Of a stretch of DNA of 64,000 nucleotides, positions 6,949 through 14,681 are shown one piece after another. The DNA comes from Pseudonocardia sp. TRM90224 (GTDB lineage Bacteria > Actinomycetota > Actinomycetes > Mycobacteriales > Pseudonocardiaceae). The DNA is taken from positions 496,001 to 560,000 of the forward strand of contig NZ_JAJGSX010000003.1 in NCBI RefSeq assembly GCF_021245725.1, written 5' to 3'. The notes under the pieces are model-generated. The model worked only from the letters and a program-made list of their open reading frames with translations. It was not told the origin of the DNA and ran no database searches. Within the stretch, counting starts at the first letter, position 1. The number at the start of each line of letters is the position of its first letter. A program made the position numbers and the translations under genes.

Positions 6949-7713
6949 ATGGCCGACATCAACCTCGACGGCATCCAGACCTGGTACGACGAGCGTGGCG
7001 CCGGCGATCCGCTCGTGCTGCTGCACGGCGGATTCTCGAACGCGACGGACTTCGCCGGCAGCCTCGACACCCTCGCCGACCGCTTCCGGCTGCTCATGCC
7101 CGAGCGGCGCGGCCACGGGCACACGCCCGACGTCGACGGTCCGATCACGCTGCAGGTGATGGCGCAGGACACGATCGCGTTCCTGGAGAAGGTGGCGGGC
7201 GGCCCGGCCCGGCTGGCCGGGTACAGCTCGGGCGCCGGCGTTGCTCTCTACGTGGCCGTGCAGCGCCCCGACCTGGTCGAACGGCTCGTGCTGATCAGCG
7301 GCGCGGCCGACCTGGACGGGCTGATCGTGCGCCCCGGCCTCGGCGGCGAGTTCCCGGATGTCGTCGTCGACGCCTACGCGGCGATCTCCCCGGACGGCCG
7401 CGAGCACTTCCCGGTGGTGGTGGAGAAGGTCGTGCGCGGCATGGAGGGGCAGCAGGCGCTGACGGCCGACGAGCTCGCGCGCGTCACCTGCCGCACGCTC
7501 GTGATGGCGGGCGACGACGACATCGTCACGCTCGAACACACGCTGGAGCTCTACCGCGGCCTCCCCGACGCCGAGCTCGCCGTCGTTCCGCGGGCGACGC
7601 ACCTGCTGATGTTCGAGAAGCCGGCGCTCTGCGCCGGGATCGTCGCCGACTTCCTGACCGGCGACAGCGCCCCGACGTTCATGCCGATCCGCCGGGGTGC
7701 CGCCGTCGGGTAG
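6949..7713 (+). CDS. Alpha/beta-fold hydrolase (254 aa)
   Basis: The oxyanion region is LLHGGFSNATDF, the nucleophile elbow is GYSSGAG with Ser at about residue 93, the acid is in AGDDDIV, and the histidine is in ATHLLMFEKP. All catalytic elements of an esterase/epoxidase-type hydrolase are present; the substrate is unknown. AAGGAG lies 8 nt before the ATG. It follows the sigma-factor gene by 70 bp on the same strand and may belong to its operon or regulon. Confidence 0.88.
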   Translation: MADINLDGIQTWYDERGAGDPLVLLHGGFSNATDFAGSLDTLADRFRLLMPERRGHGHTPDVDGPITLQVMAQDTIAFLEKVAGGPARLAGYSSGAGVALYVAVQRPDLVERLVLISGAADLDGLIVRPGLGGEFPDVVVDAYAAISPDGREHFPVVVEKVVRGMEGQQALTADELARVTCRTLVMAGDDDIVTLEHTLELYRGLPDAELAVVPRATHLLMFEKPALCAGIVADFLTGDSAPTFMPIRRGAAVG

Positions 7714-7719
7714 CTCAAC

Positions 7720-8115
7720 TCAGCTGACGAGCGCAGCGAGGCGCGGGATCACGCCCTCGCGCCAGCCAGGGCCCATGCGCTCGAAGGCATCGCGGCCGCG
7801 CTTGTCGTCGAGGTCGAAGCCGGAGTGTTCGAGCAGCAGCCGGGTGCCGTTGCCTTCGGCGACCAGCCGCCACCGCAGCGTCCAGTCGCCATTGAAGGTG
7901 TAGACGAACAGCTGCTCGGGTTCGACCTCGACGACTTCGCACGGTATGGACCCCCAACCGGGCATCTCGAGGTGGAACCGGTGCCCGACCACCGGGGCGA
8001 TGTCGCCCGGCGCCCACCAGCGGGCGTGCATCTCGGGATCGGTGATGCCGTGCCACACCTTGGCCGGCGGTGCGGCGATGAACTGGTCGACGGTGATGGT
8101 GGCGGTCTCGCTCAT
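7720..8115 (-). CDS. SRPBCC (AHSA1-like) domain protein (131 aa)
   Basis: The sequence pattern FIAAPPAKVWHGITDPEMHARWWAPGD, followed by LRWRLVAEGNGTRLLLEHSGFD and a C-terminal helix with GPGWREGV, is typical of AHSA1/START-like proteins that bind hydrophobic ligands in a deep pocket. The ATG overlaps the stop of the upstream ArsR gene (ATGA), an arrangement seen very often for ArsR-SRPBCC pairs. The ligand is unknown. Convergent with the hydrolase gene, with a 6-bp gap. Confidence 0.85.
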   Translation of the reverse strand: MSETATITVDQFIAAPPAKVWHGITDPEMHARWWAPGDIAPVVGHRFHLEMPGWGSIPCEVVEVEPEQLFVYTFNGDWTLRWRLVAEGNGTRLLLEHSGFDLDDKRGRDAFERMGPGWREGVIPRLAALVS

Positions 8116-8429
8116 GGTGATTCCTCTTCTTCCAGGATGTCGGCGAGGGTGCGCAGGCGCTCGCGCCAGATCCGTTCGAACGGATGCAGCCAGTCGCTGA
8201 CCTGCACGAGTCGCTCGACGCTGAGGTGGTAGTGCCGCTGGCGGCCGACGGGTTCGTCGGCGACGAGGTTCGCCCGCCGCAGCACCTGGAGGTGTTCGGC
8301 GACGGCCGGCCGGCTCAGGTCGAACTGGCCGGCGAGGTCACCCGCCGTGCGCGGGCCCTCGGCGAGGATCTCCAGCAGTCGCCTGCGGACCGGGTTGGCG
8401 AGCGCGAGGAACACGTCGTCGTCGGACAC
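8112..8429 (-). CDS. ArsR-family winged-helix regulator (105 aa)
   Basis: The DNA-binding segment is NPVRRRLLEILAEGPRTAGDLAGQFDLSRPAVAEHLQVLRRANLV, then the wing GRQRHYHLSVERL. No metal-binding cysteines are present, so this is an ArsR-fold regulator of the SRPBCC-associated kind rather than a metal sensor. The GTG at 8429 lies 6 nt after TAATCT (8441-8436), suggesting leaderless translation. It overlaps the SRPBCC gene by 4 bp and is likely an autorepressor acting at the adjacent dyad. Confidence 0.88.
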   Translation of the reverse strand: MSDDDVFLALANPVRRRLLEILAEGPRTAGDLAGQFDLSRPAVAEHLQVLRRANLVADEPVGRQRHYHLSVERLVQVSDWLHPFERIWRERLRTLADILEEEESP

Positions 8430-8435
8430 CTCGCA

Positions 8436-8458
8436 AGATTACGTCGGAGATCTCCGAC
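8436..8458 (-). promoter_or_regulatory. ArsR promoter with perfect 16-bp dyad
   Basis: GTCGGAGATCTCCGAC (8443-8458) is a perfect palindrome directly upstream of the TAATCT -10 element (8441-8436). A further half-site TTTCCGAC lies at about 8470-8477. A repressor bound here would occlude the core promoter of the ArsR-SRPBCC unit. Confidence 0.65.
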
Positions 8459-8461
8459 ATG

Positions 8462-9136
8462 TCAAGAATTTCCGACGCTTTCGAGCTGCCACGTGGTCGA
8501 GCGCCGGGCCACCTCGAAGATCGCGTCGGTGGCTGCGGAATCGATCCGCGCCGGCAAGGTGCGCAGCGCGTGGACCAGCCGTGTCGTGGTGGTGACGGTG
8601 ACCCCGGCCGGCCACCGCACGACGTGCAGCAGCCCACCGAGCACGGCGATCACCGGCCGGACGTCGAGCGCGGCGGCGAGCTGGTGGCGGCCGGCCCGGC
8701 GCAGCGCGGCCCCGAGCAGCGCGCTCGTCACCGCCGCTTCCTCCCGTGACCGTGCGACGTACTCGGTCGTGATGTCGTCGATCCTGATCGCGTCGCCGTC
8801 GACGACGAGCCGACCCTCGCGGTGGTGCTTGGTGTTGATCGTGACCACCCCCGGCGGCCCGATCAGGAGGTGGTCGATGTCGCGTGGCCGCTCGCCGACC
8901 GGGATGGAGTGCAGCACCCGCCAGCTCGGCGTGCGGCGCCGCAGCGACGACGGCCCGGTGAGCTCGGTGAGCAGCGCGGCGACCGCCAGCTCGCCGTCGG
9001 CACCGACCCTCCACGAGCGGTCGGCACCTTCGCCCTCCTCACGCCGCCGCCGCGCCGCCTCGTGCAGGATCGTGATGCCCGGAGCGTTGGCGGCGAGGTC
9101 GCTCCAGCCGGCCGTCGCGGACGCGTGGCTGCTCAT
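8462..9136 (-). CDS. NERD (nuclease-related) domain protein (224 aa)
   Basis: Residues of the NERD domain are visible: VGADGELAVAALLTEL, then SWRVLHSIPVG followed by DIDHLLIGPPGVVTINTKHH. The D-...-GxxTINxK pattern is the restriction-endonuclease-like core of this family. It usually occurs in stand-alone proteins of unknown role, sometimes linked to DNA processing. I start at the ATG at 9136; a GTG start a few codons upstream is possible. Its stop is next to the ArsR operator, so its transcript runs into that promoter region. Confidence 0.75.
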   Translation of the reverse strand: MSSHASATAGWSDLAANAPGITILHEAARRRREEGEGADRSWRVGADGELAVAALLTELTGPSSLRRRTPSWRVLHSIPVGERPRDIDHLLIGPPGVVTINTKHHREGRLVVDGDAIRIDDITTEYVARSREEAAVTSALLGAALRRAGRHQLAAALDVRPVIAVLGGLLHVVRWPAGVTVTTTTRLVHALRTLPARIDSAATDAIFEVARRSTTWQLESVGNS

Positions 9137-9235
9137 GTCGGAGAGTGTGCGGTCGACCACCGACAGAATCGGACCGATGAGTTCACCGCCCGGGTCGGGT
9201 CTGCCCCCTGGAGAAGCGTCAATCGGGGAGGAAGC

Positions 9236-9796
9236 ATGGGGCGTCACCTCATCGTCCAGGAGCTCGTGAGCGCCGACGGGTTCGTCGCGGAGCCCGGCGG
9301 CGGGCTGGAGTTCTTCGCCGCCGTGCCGGACTTCGGCGACATCGATCGGGAGAGCGTCGAGGATCTGCGTGCCGTCGACACCGTGCTGCTCGGCGCGACG
9401 ACCTACCGGTTGTTCGTGGACGTCTGGCCGACCTCGGAGGAGATCGTCGCCGAGGCCGTGAACACCACGGCCAAGTTCGTCTACTCCGCGTCCCTGCAGG
9501 CTGCCCCGTGGGGGACGTGGAAGCCGGCCACCGTGGTGCCGGGCGACGCCGTCGAGCACGTCCGCGCGCTCAAGCAGGAGCCCGGCGGGACGATCATGGT
9601 GTGGGGCAGCATCTCGATCGCCCGCGCGCTGTTCGCGGCGGGGCTCGTGGACGAGCTGCAGCTGCGGGTGCTGCCCGTGGTCATCGGGGCGGGTCGCACG
9701 CTGTTCAGCGCCGGGACCGGGCGCAAGGTGCTCACGCTGCTGGAGTCGAAGCAGTACTCCTCCGGCGTAGCTGTGCTGCGTTATGGAGCCGCGTGA
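9236..9796 (+). CDS. RibD C-terminal (DHFR-like) reductase (186 aa)
   Basis: The start LIVQELVSADGFVAEPGG, the central VDTVLLGATTYRLFVDVWP and the end IMVWGSISIARALFAAGLVDELQLRVLPVVIGAGRTLF match the stand-alone RibD-C/dihydrofolate-reductase-like family, common in actinobacteria and presumed to be NADPH-dependent reductases. The ATG has GGGGAGGAAGC upstream. The last 65 bp overlap the convergent MFS gene. A related gene is found at 42039. Confidence 0.87.
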   Translation: MGRHLIVQELVSADGFVAEPGGGLEFFAAVPDFGDIDRESVEDLRAVDTVLLGATTYRLFVDVWPTSEEIVAEAVNTTAKFVYSASLQAAPWGTWKPATVVPGDAVEHVRALKQEPGGTIMVWGSISIARALFAAGLVDELQLRVLPVVIGAGRTLFSAGTGRKVLTLLESKQYSSGVAVLRYGAA

Positions 9797-10919
9797 CGGC
9801 GAGCGGCAGCAGCAGCACGGCGACAGCCGCACCGGCCACGGCGAGCGTCGGGTAGCCGGAGCTGCTGACCAGCGGACCGGCCACCGCCCCGCCGCCCGCG
9901 GCCGCAACGCCCATCCCGACCTCGCCCCAGCCCTCGCGCCGCGACCGCTCGGTGGCCGGCGCGCCGTCCGTGACCATCGTGCTGCCGGCCAGCAACGCGA
10001 TGTTCCAGCCGACGCCGAGCAGCACCATCGAGAACGTGAACAGCACCATCGACTCCCCGCCTGCTGCCGCAAGCAGCCCGGCGGCGATGAGCGTGCCCGC
10101 GGCGACGGCCGTCGCGCGACCGGCGCCGATCCGCTCGACAAGCCGCCCGGAGAGCGGCGACGGCGCGAACATGCCGGCGATGTGCAGGCTGACGACCAGT
10201 CCGATCATGCCGAGGTCGACGCCGAGGTGGTGCAGGTGGACCGGTGCCAACGTCATGACGCCGACCATCACGAGGTTCGCGATCGCGAGCGTGCCGATCC
10301 CGAGTACCGTCGCCCGGTCGGGCCGGGCGGCGGGTGCACGCGTCACGGGTAGGGCGACCGCCGGCAGCTGCTTGCGCAAGGCGCCGAGCAGCACCGCCGC
10401 CATGACGAAGGCGAGCGCGCCGACCACGTAGGGGCCACCGAGCGGGCCGAGGCCCAGCCGTTCGCCGAGCGCGGCGGAGCCGGCCAGCAGGTTCGGCCCG
10501 ACGACGGCCCCGAGCGTCGTCGCGACCAGCACCGATGCCATCGCCCGTGACCGCCGCTCGGGCTCGCTCAGCTCGGCCGCCGCGTAGCGTCCGAGCATCA
10601 CTGCGGTGTTGCCGGCGCCCATCAGGACGCTCCCGGCCAGCACGGCGGTCAGGTTCGACGTGACGGCTCCGGCCAGCGTCACGAGGCTGCCGGCCGCGGC
10701 GATGCCCGCGCCTGCCGCGAGCGCGAGGGCCCGCCCGGTTCTCCGGGTCAGCTCGCCGATGCCGATCGCAGCGAGCGCGGCGCCCACGACGAGCAGGGTC
10801 TGGGGCAGCCCGGCCGCGGCGTCGGACCCTGCGGCCTGCGCGGCCAGCAGCGCGAGCGCTGCGCCGGTGACGGATTGGGCGAGCCCGCCGAGGACGGTCG
10901 CCGACCAGAGAATGTGCAT
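9732..10919 (-). CDS. MFS transporter (395 aa)
   Basis: About twelve hydrophobic helices are visible, with the short basic loop ELTRRTGRALALAAG between helices 2 and 3 and LSGRLVERIGAGRATAVAAG in the second half. The 12-TM layout suggests a drug or metabolite exporter; the substrate is unknown. The ATG at 10919 lies 6 nt after TACCGT (10931-10926) and has no Shine-Dalgarno. It is divergent from an AsnC/Lrp-type regulator, which may control it. Confidence 0.83.
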   Translation of the reverse strand: MHILWSATVLGGLAQSVTGAALALLAAQAAGSDAAAGLPQTLLVVGAALAAIGIGELTRRTGRALALAAGAGIAAAGSLVTLAGAVTSNLTAVLAGSVLMGAGNTAVMLGRYAAAELSEPERRSRAMASVLVATTLGAVVGPNLLAGSAALGERLGLGPLGGPYVVGALAFVMAAVLLGALRKQLPAVALPVTRAPAARPDRATVLGIGTLAIANLVMVGVMTLAPVHLHHLGVDLGMIGLVVSLHIAGMFAPSPLSGRLVERIGAGRATAVAAGTLIAAGLLAAAGGESMVLFTFSMVLLGVGWNIALLAGSTMVTDGAPATERSRREGWGEVGMGVAAAGGGAVAGPLVSSSGYPTLAVAGAAVAVLLLPLAVTRLHNAAQLRRRSTASTPAA

Positions 10920-11008
10920 GGGAATACGGTAGAAAGGTGCAGCGACCCGGTGAATGGCCGATGAACGCTGTTCACGCGGTTCGCCTTTACGAAAGGAAGG
11001 TCATCGCC
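10920..11008. promoter_or_regulatory. Divergent control region of MFS and AsnC genes
   Basis: The minus-strand -10 TACCGT (10931-10926) serves the MFS gene. TGAACGCTGTTCA (10962-10974) is a dyad with a 3-nt centre. AAAGGAAGG before 11009 is a ribosome binding site for the AsnC gene. The dyad is a candidate regulator site. Confidence 0.45.
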
Positions 11009-11506
11009 GTGGATGCTTATCCTTCGGAAACACTCGATGATGTCGACTGGGCGCTGCTCGCGGAGCTGCAGGCCGACGCGCGGCTCTCGTTCAACGAGCT
11101 CGGCAGGCGTGTGCACCTCTCGTCCCCCGCCGTGGCCGAGCGGGTGCGCAGGCTCGAACGCGCCGGCGTGATCGCCGGATATTCGGCGACCGTCGACCCG
11201 GCACGGGCCGGCCAGCCGCTGCTCCTGTTCGTCCAGCTGAGGTGCGCGCTCAGCCGCTGCCTGCTGAAGACCACCACGTCCGCCGAGTTCCCCGAGATCG
11301 TCGAGGTGCACAAGACGTCGGGTGAGCACTGCACGTTGCTGAAAGCCCGTGCGGCCTCGATGGCGCACCTGGAAGGGTTCATCGAGCGGCTCGGCGAGCA
11401 CGGCGAGATCCGGACGCACATCGTGCTCTCCACGCAGTACGACGGACGGCCGGTCCAGCGCGCTGCGCCGGACCGGCCGGTCACGCAGTCGTCGGGTTGG
11501 AGCTAG
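11009..11506 (+). CDS. Lrp/AsnC-family transcriptional regulator (165 aa)
   Basis: The N-terminal helix-turn-helix is LDDVDWALLAELQADARLSFNELGRRVHLSSPAVAERVRRLERAGVIAGYSATVD, followed by a RAM/ligand domain with VEVHKTSGEHCTLLKARAAS. These proteins bind amino acids and act as dimers or octamers. The GTG at 11009 has AAAGGAAGG upstream; the frame is open 24 codons further up without a better start. It lies 15 bp before the Thr-dehydratase-like gene, which suggests amino-acid-responsive control of that enzyme and of the divergent exporter. Confidence 0.88.
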   Translation: MDAYPSETLDDVDWALLAELQADARLSFNELGRRVHLSSPAVAERVRRLERAGVIAGYSATVDPARAGQPLLLFVQLRCALSRCLLKTTTSAEFPEIVEVHKTSGEHCTLLKARAASMAHLEGFIERLGEHGEIRTHIVLSTQYDGRPVQRAAPDRPVTQSSGWS

Positions 11507-11521
11507 GTCTAGGAGGCCATC

Positions 11522-12493
11522 GTGGTGGAGCTGTCGGAGCTTGCGGCAGAGGTGGCCCGGCGCACGCGCGCGGTTGCGCCTGCGTTGGCGGAGCACGTCG
11601 TCCGCACGGCGCTGACGCCCATGCCGGTGGGCTCGGGTGAGCTGCTGATCAAGGAGGAGCACCTGCAGCGCTCCGGTTCGTTCAAGATCCGTGGCGCGAC
11701 CGCGAAGGTGCTCGCCGTCGATGCCGACGCCCGGTCGCGCGGCCTCATCGCGGCGTCGTCGGGTAACCACGGGCTCGGCATGGCGCACGCGCTGACGTCG
11801 ATCGGCGGGAAGGGCACGGTCTACGTGCCGGAGGGCGCTTCGGCCGTCAAGGTCGCCGCGATCCGCAGGCTCGGCGTCGAGGTGCAGCACCGCGGGCGGG
11901 CGGCCGGCGAGTCGGAGCTGCTGGCCAGGGCGCACGCCGAGGAAGCCGGGCTGGTCTACGTGAGCCCGTACAACGACGTCGACGTGATGGCCGGGCAGGG
12001 CACGATCGGCCTGGAGCTGCTGGAGCAGGCGGGTGTCGACGGCCTCGACGCGGTTGTGGTCGCCGTCGGTGGCGGCGGGCTGATCTCCGGCATCGCCGCG
12101 ACGATCAAGGCTGCGGCCCCGCACGTGCGGATCATCGGTGCAATGCCGGCGAACGACGCGGCGATGGCTGCGAGCGTCGCGGCGGGGCAGGTTGTCGACG
12201 TCGATGCCCGGCCCACGCTGAGCGACGCCACCGCTGGGGCCGTCGAGCCGGGCGCGTTGACGCTCCCGCTCTGCGTCGAGCTCGTCGACGAGTGGGTGCT
12301 GGTCGAGGAGGCCGAGATCGGCGCGGCGCTGCGCCTGTTCATCGACACCCAGCACCAGCTGGTGGAAGGCGCGGCCGCGGTGGCGATCGCCGCGGCGCTG
12401 CGGGACGTCCCGACCGACGGGCGGCGGGTCGCCGTCGTGAGCTGCGGGGCGAACATCTCCGCGGAGACGTTGCGGGTCGCGTTGACGAAATAA
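11522..12493 (+). CDS. Threonine dehydratase-like PLP enzyme (323 aa)
   Basis: A fold-type II PLP enzyme: the Schiff-base lysine is in SFKIRGA (about K55), the substrate loop is SSGNHG, the phosphate-binding glycine loop is VGGGGLISG and the pyridine-nitrogen segment is VSCGANIS. The family deaminates Thr/Ser or racemises Ser; there is no C-terminal regulatory ACT domain, so it is the short catabolic type. AGGAGG sits 5 nt before the GTG at 11522. It forms an operon with the AsnC regulator. Confidence 0.85.
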   Translation: MVELSELAAEVARRTRAVAPALAEHVVRTALTPMPVGSGELLIKEEHLQRSGSFKIRGATAKVLAVDADARSRGLIAASSGNHGLGMAHALTSIGGKGTVYVPEGASAVKVAAIRRLGVEVQHRGRAAGESELLARAHAEEAGLVYVSPYNDVDVMAGQGTIGLELLEQAGVDGLDAVVVAVGGGGLISGIAATIKAAAPHVRIIGAMPANDAAMAASVAAGQVVDVDARPTLSDATAGAVEPGALTLPLCVELVDEWVLVEEAEIGAALRLFIDTQHQLVEGAAAVAIAAALRDVPTDGRRVAVVSCGANISAETLRVALTK

Positions 12494-12494
12494 C

Positions 12495-12524
12495 TAGACC
12501 GGTCGTCATAGTTTCGAGTACGGT
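12495..12524 (+). promoter_or_regulatory. TetR operator-like site and -10 element
   Basis: TAGACCGGTCGTCATA (12495-12510) resembles the TAGAC-n-GTCTA type of operator used by many LmrA/YxaF-like TetR proteins. TACGGT (12519-12524) stands 7 nt before the ATG of the TetR gene, as in a leaderless promoter. Confidence 0.55.
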
Positions 12525-12531
12525 CCTTGGC

Positions 12532-13110
12532 ATGGCAGCACGGACCGACAGCAGGCAACGCATGCTCGACTCCGCGCGGGAGCTCTTCCAGGCGCAGGGC
12601 TACCACGCAACCGGCCTCAACCAGATCGTCGCGGCCGGCAAGGCCCCGAAGGGGTCGCTCTACTTCCACTTCCCCGGCGGCAAGGAGCAGCTGGCCGCCG
12701 AGGCCATGCAGCAGGCGGCCGAGACGGTCCGCGCGCGGCTCGAGGAGATCGCCGCGGCGGCGCCCGATGCGGCGACGGCGATCGGCGCGGCCGTAGACCT
12801 GCTCGGCACCGCGCTCGTCGAGAGCGACTTCCGCGGCGGGTGCCCGCTGGCCGCCGTCGCGCAGGACGCGGGGCCGGAAGCGCCGCTGATCGCGGCGGCG
12901 TGCAGCGCGGGCTACGCGTCGTGGCGGGCCTCGATAGCCGGCTTGCTGGAGCGCCACGGCGCCTCGGCGGAACGGGCCGAGGGGCTCGCCATGGTGGTGC
13001 TCTCGCTGATCGAGGGCGCGTTGCTGCTCGCCAAGACCGACCGGGACATCGCGCCCGTCCGCGCTGCCCGCGCCCACCTCATGACGTTGCTCTCGGAAGG
13101 AAACGGCTGA
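12532..13110 (+). CDS. TetR-family regulator, LmrA/YxaF-like (192 aa)
   Basis: The helix-turn-helix region reads GYHATGLNQIVAAGKAPKGSLYFHFPGGKEQLAAEA, and a GGCPLAAVA segment follows in the C-terminal domain; both are marks of the LmrA/YxaF subgroup. The start is the ATG at 12532, 7 nt after TACGGT. Its stop overlaps the ATG of the metallo-beta-lactamase-fold gene by one base, so the two are co-expressed, and autoregulation via the site at 12495 is likely. Confidence 0.87.
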   Translation: MAARTDSRQRMLDSARELFQAQGYHATGLNQIVAAGKAPKGSLYFHFPGGKEQLAAEAMQQAAETVRARLEEIAAAAPDAATAIGAAVDLLGTALVESDFRGGCPLAAVAQDAGPEAPLIAAACSAGYASWRASIAGLLERHGASAERAEGLAMVVLSLIEGALLLAKTDRDIAPVRAARAHLMTLLSEGNG

Positions 13111-13943
13111 TGCGTGTCCACCACATCAACTGCGGCACCATGCACCCGGCAGGCGGGAAGCTGTTCGACGGGCAACCGGGGATCATGCGCCGCGCCACGA
13201 TGGTCTGTCACTGCCTCCTGCTGGAGACCGAGGCCGGGCTGGTGCTCGTCGAGACCGGGGTCGGCGCGCAGGCCACCACCCGACCCGAGTGGCTCGGCGA
13301 GCGTTTCCGGCGGTACGTCAAGCCCGTGATGGCGCCCGACGAGACCGCGCTGCACCACGTCGAACGGCTCGGCTTCGCCGCGGCGGACGTCCGGCACATC
13401 CTGGTGACACACCTCGACCTCGACCATGCCGGCGGGCTCGCCGACTTCCCGCACGCCACCGTGCACGTCGCCGCGACCGAGCTCGACGCGCTGCGGTCGC
13501 CGCGCGACAAGCAGGAGCGGCGCCGCTACCGGGACGTGCAGTTCGCGCACGGGCCGCGCTGGGCGCCGCACGACGCCGACGGCGAGCCGTGGTTCGGTTT
13601 CACCGCTGCCCGCCAGCTCGACGGGCTGCCACCGGAGATCCTGATGATCCCGCTGGCCGGGCACACCCGCGGCCACTCCGGGGTGGCCGTCGACACTGGC
13701 AACGGTTGGCTGCTGAACGCGGGCGACGGCTACTTCCACCCCGGGATCCTGACGTCGACACCGCACCAGCCCGCCGGGAGCGCGCTCTTCGAGTCGATCA
13801 TGCAGGCGGAGCGGCAGGCCAGGTTGGACAACCAGGCCCGGTTGCGTGCGCTCGTCGCGGAGCACGGGTCCGAGGTGACGATCTTCTCGGCGCACAACGC
13901 CGCGGAGTTCGAGCAGCTCGCCACCCGCGCGCACGCCACCTGA
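13110..13943 (+). CDS. Metallo-beta-lactamase-fold hydrolase (277 aa)
   Basis: The metal-binding motif THLDLDHAGG gives H101, D103, D105 and H106; a second ligand region is GHTRGHSGV, and SAHNAAEF carries a late histidine. This matches the AttM/AhlB-like branch (MBL hydrolases including quorum-quenching lactonases), but the substrate cannot be decided from sequence. GGAAGG precedes the ATG, which overlaps the TetR stop. It ends directly at a family B terminator-like repeat. Confidence 0.87.
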   Translation: MRVHHINCGTMHPAGGKLFDGQPGIMRRATMVCHCLLLETEAGLVLVETGVGAQATTRPEWLGERFRRYVKPVMAPDETALHHVERLGFAAADVRHILVTHLDLDHAGGLADFPHATVHVAATELDALRSPRDKQERRRYRDVQFAHGPRWAPHDADGEPWFGFTAARQLDGLPPEILMIPLAGHTRGHSGVAVDTGNGWLLNAGDGYFHPGILTSTPHQPAGSALFESIMQAERQARLDNQARLRALVAEHGSEVTIFSAHNAAEFEQLATRAHAT

Positions 13944-14006
13944 CGTCGACAACGACGTTCTGGCTGTTGTTAGCGCTCACAAACAGCCAAAATGTCGTTG
14001 TCGACG
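13944..14006. terminator. Family B 63-bp dyad repeat, bidirectional terminator-like (B2)
   Basis: It begins at the base after the stop of the MBL-fold gene (13943) and ends 7 bp before the stop of the convergent secreted-protein gene (14014). The arms CGTCGACAACGACGTT / TGTCGTTGTCGACG and the inner stem GGCTGTTGTTAGCGCT match the other B copies with few substitutions. Confidence 0.78.
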
Positions 14007-14013
14007 GTCCTCC

Positions 14014-14631
14014 CTACGCCCGCCGCTTGCGGACGTAGAGGGCGCCGGCGCCGGCCGCGGCCACCAGCACGACCCCCGTGATGGCCCACGCCGGGAACGT
14101 CGGCGCCCCGGACGGGGGTGGGGTGGTGGCTGCTGCCGGTTGCAGCACCGCCGGTTGCGGGCCGGCGTGCGGCGCGTCGGGCGGCCGGATCGCGCCCCAG
14201 TAGTTCTGGCCCGCGGGGGTCGGGTCGTCGGGCAACGGGTTGGGCTGCAGCGCGCCCGGGACGGTGAGGGTGCCGATCTCGTAGTCGGCGAAGAGACCCT
14301 GCCGGGCGACCACCTTCCACGTGCCTTCACGCGGCACGCGCACGGCCGTCGCGTAGTGCGCGGGCTCGGCCATCGCGACTCCCGCGAAGGGCAACGTCTC
14401 GCCGTTCTCGGCGACCAGGACGATCGCGGTCGCGCCCAGATCGCCCTCGTACGGGTGGGTGCCGTGCTGCAGCACCCAGTACCCGACGGTGTAGGTGGGG
14501 CCCGCTTCCACGCGGGCGGGCAACGGGTCGAGGAGCGTGTTCGCCCACCCGCCCGCAAACGCGGGCGTGGCCGCGAGCACCCCGAGCAGCAACGCGGCCG
14601 TCGCGGCCGCGGCGATCCTGAGGAGTCCCAT
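14014..14631 (-). CDS. Secreted, C-terminally membrane-anchored protein (205 aa), ECF-linked
   Basis: The N-terminus MGLLRIAAAATAALLLGVLAATPAFA is a signal peptide. A beta-rich middle follows (TYTVGYWVLQHGTHPYEGDLGATAIVLVAENGETLPF), then a Pro/Ala-rich linker and a C-terminal TM helix ending in RKRR, i.e. a type I cell-surface protein. I know no assigned function; the histidine-containing core could bind a ligand or metal. The ATG at 14631 lies 8 nt after the minus-strand half of a symmetric ECF promoter, so it is likely a target of the divergent sigma factor. Confidence 0.75.
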   Translation of the reverse strand: MGLLRIAAAATAALLLGVLAATPAFAGGWANTLLDPLPARVEAGPTYTVGYWVLQHGTHPYEGDLGATAIVLVAENGETLPFAGVAMAEPAHYATAVRVPREGTWKVVARQGLFADYEIGTLTVPGALQPNPLPDDPTPAGQNYWGAIRPPDAPHAGPQPAVLQPAAATTPPPSGAPTFPAWAITGVVLVAAAGAGALYVRKRRA

Positions 14632-14639
14632 GCCGGTGA

Positions 14640-14674
14640 TACACCGCGGGAACCCGCCCGGTTCCAGCGGTGTA
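14640..14674. promoter_or_regulatory. Symmetric bidirectional ECF promoter candidate
   Basis: A 35-bp dyad. On each strand GGAAC is followed after 13 nt by GCGGTGTA, and the start codons of the two divergent genes lie 7 nt (plus, 14682) and 8 nt (minus, 14631) beyond it. The -35-like GGAAC is the classical ECF element. The spacing is shorter than the usual 16-17 nt if GCGG is taken as the edge of the -10. Confidence 0.6.
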
Positions 14675-14681
14675 GGAGAGC

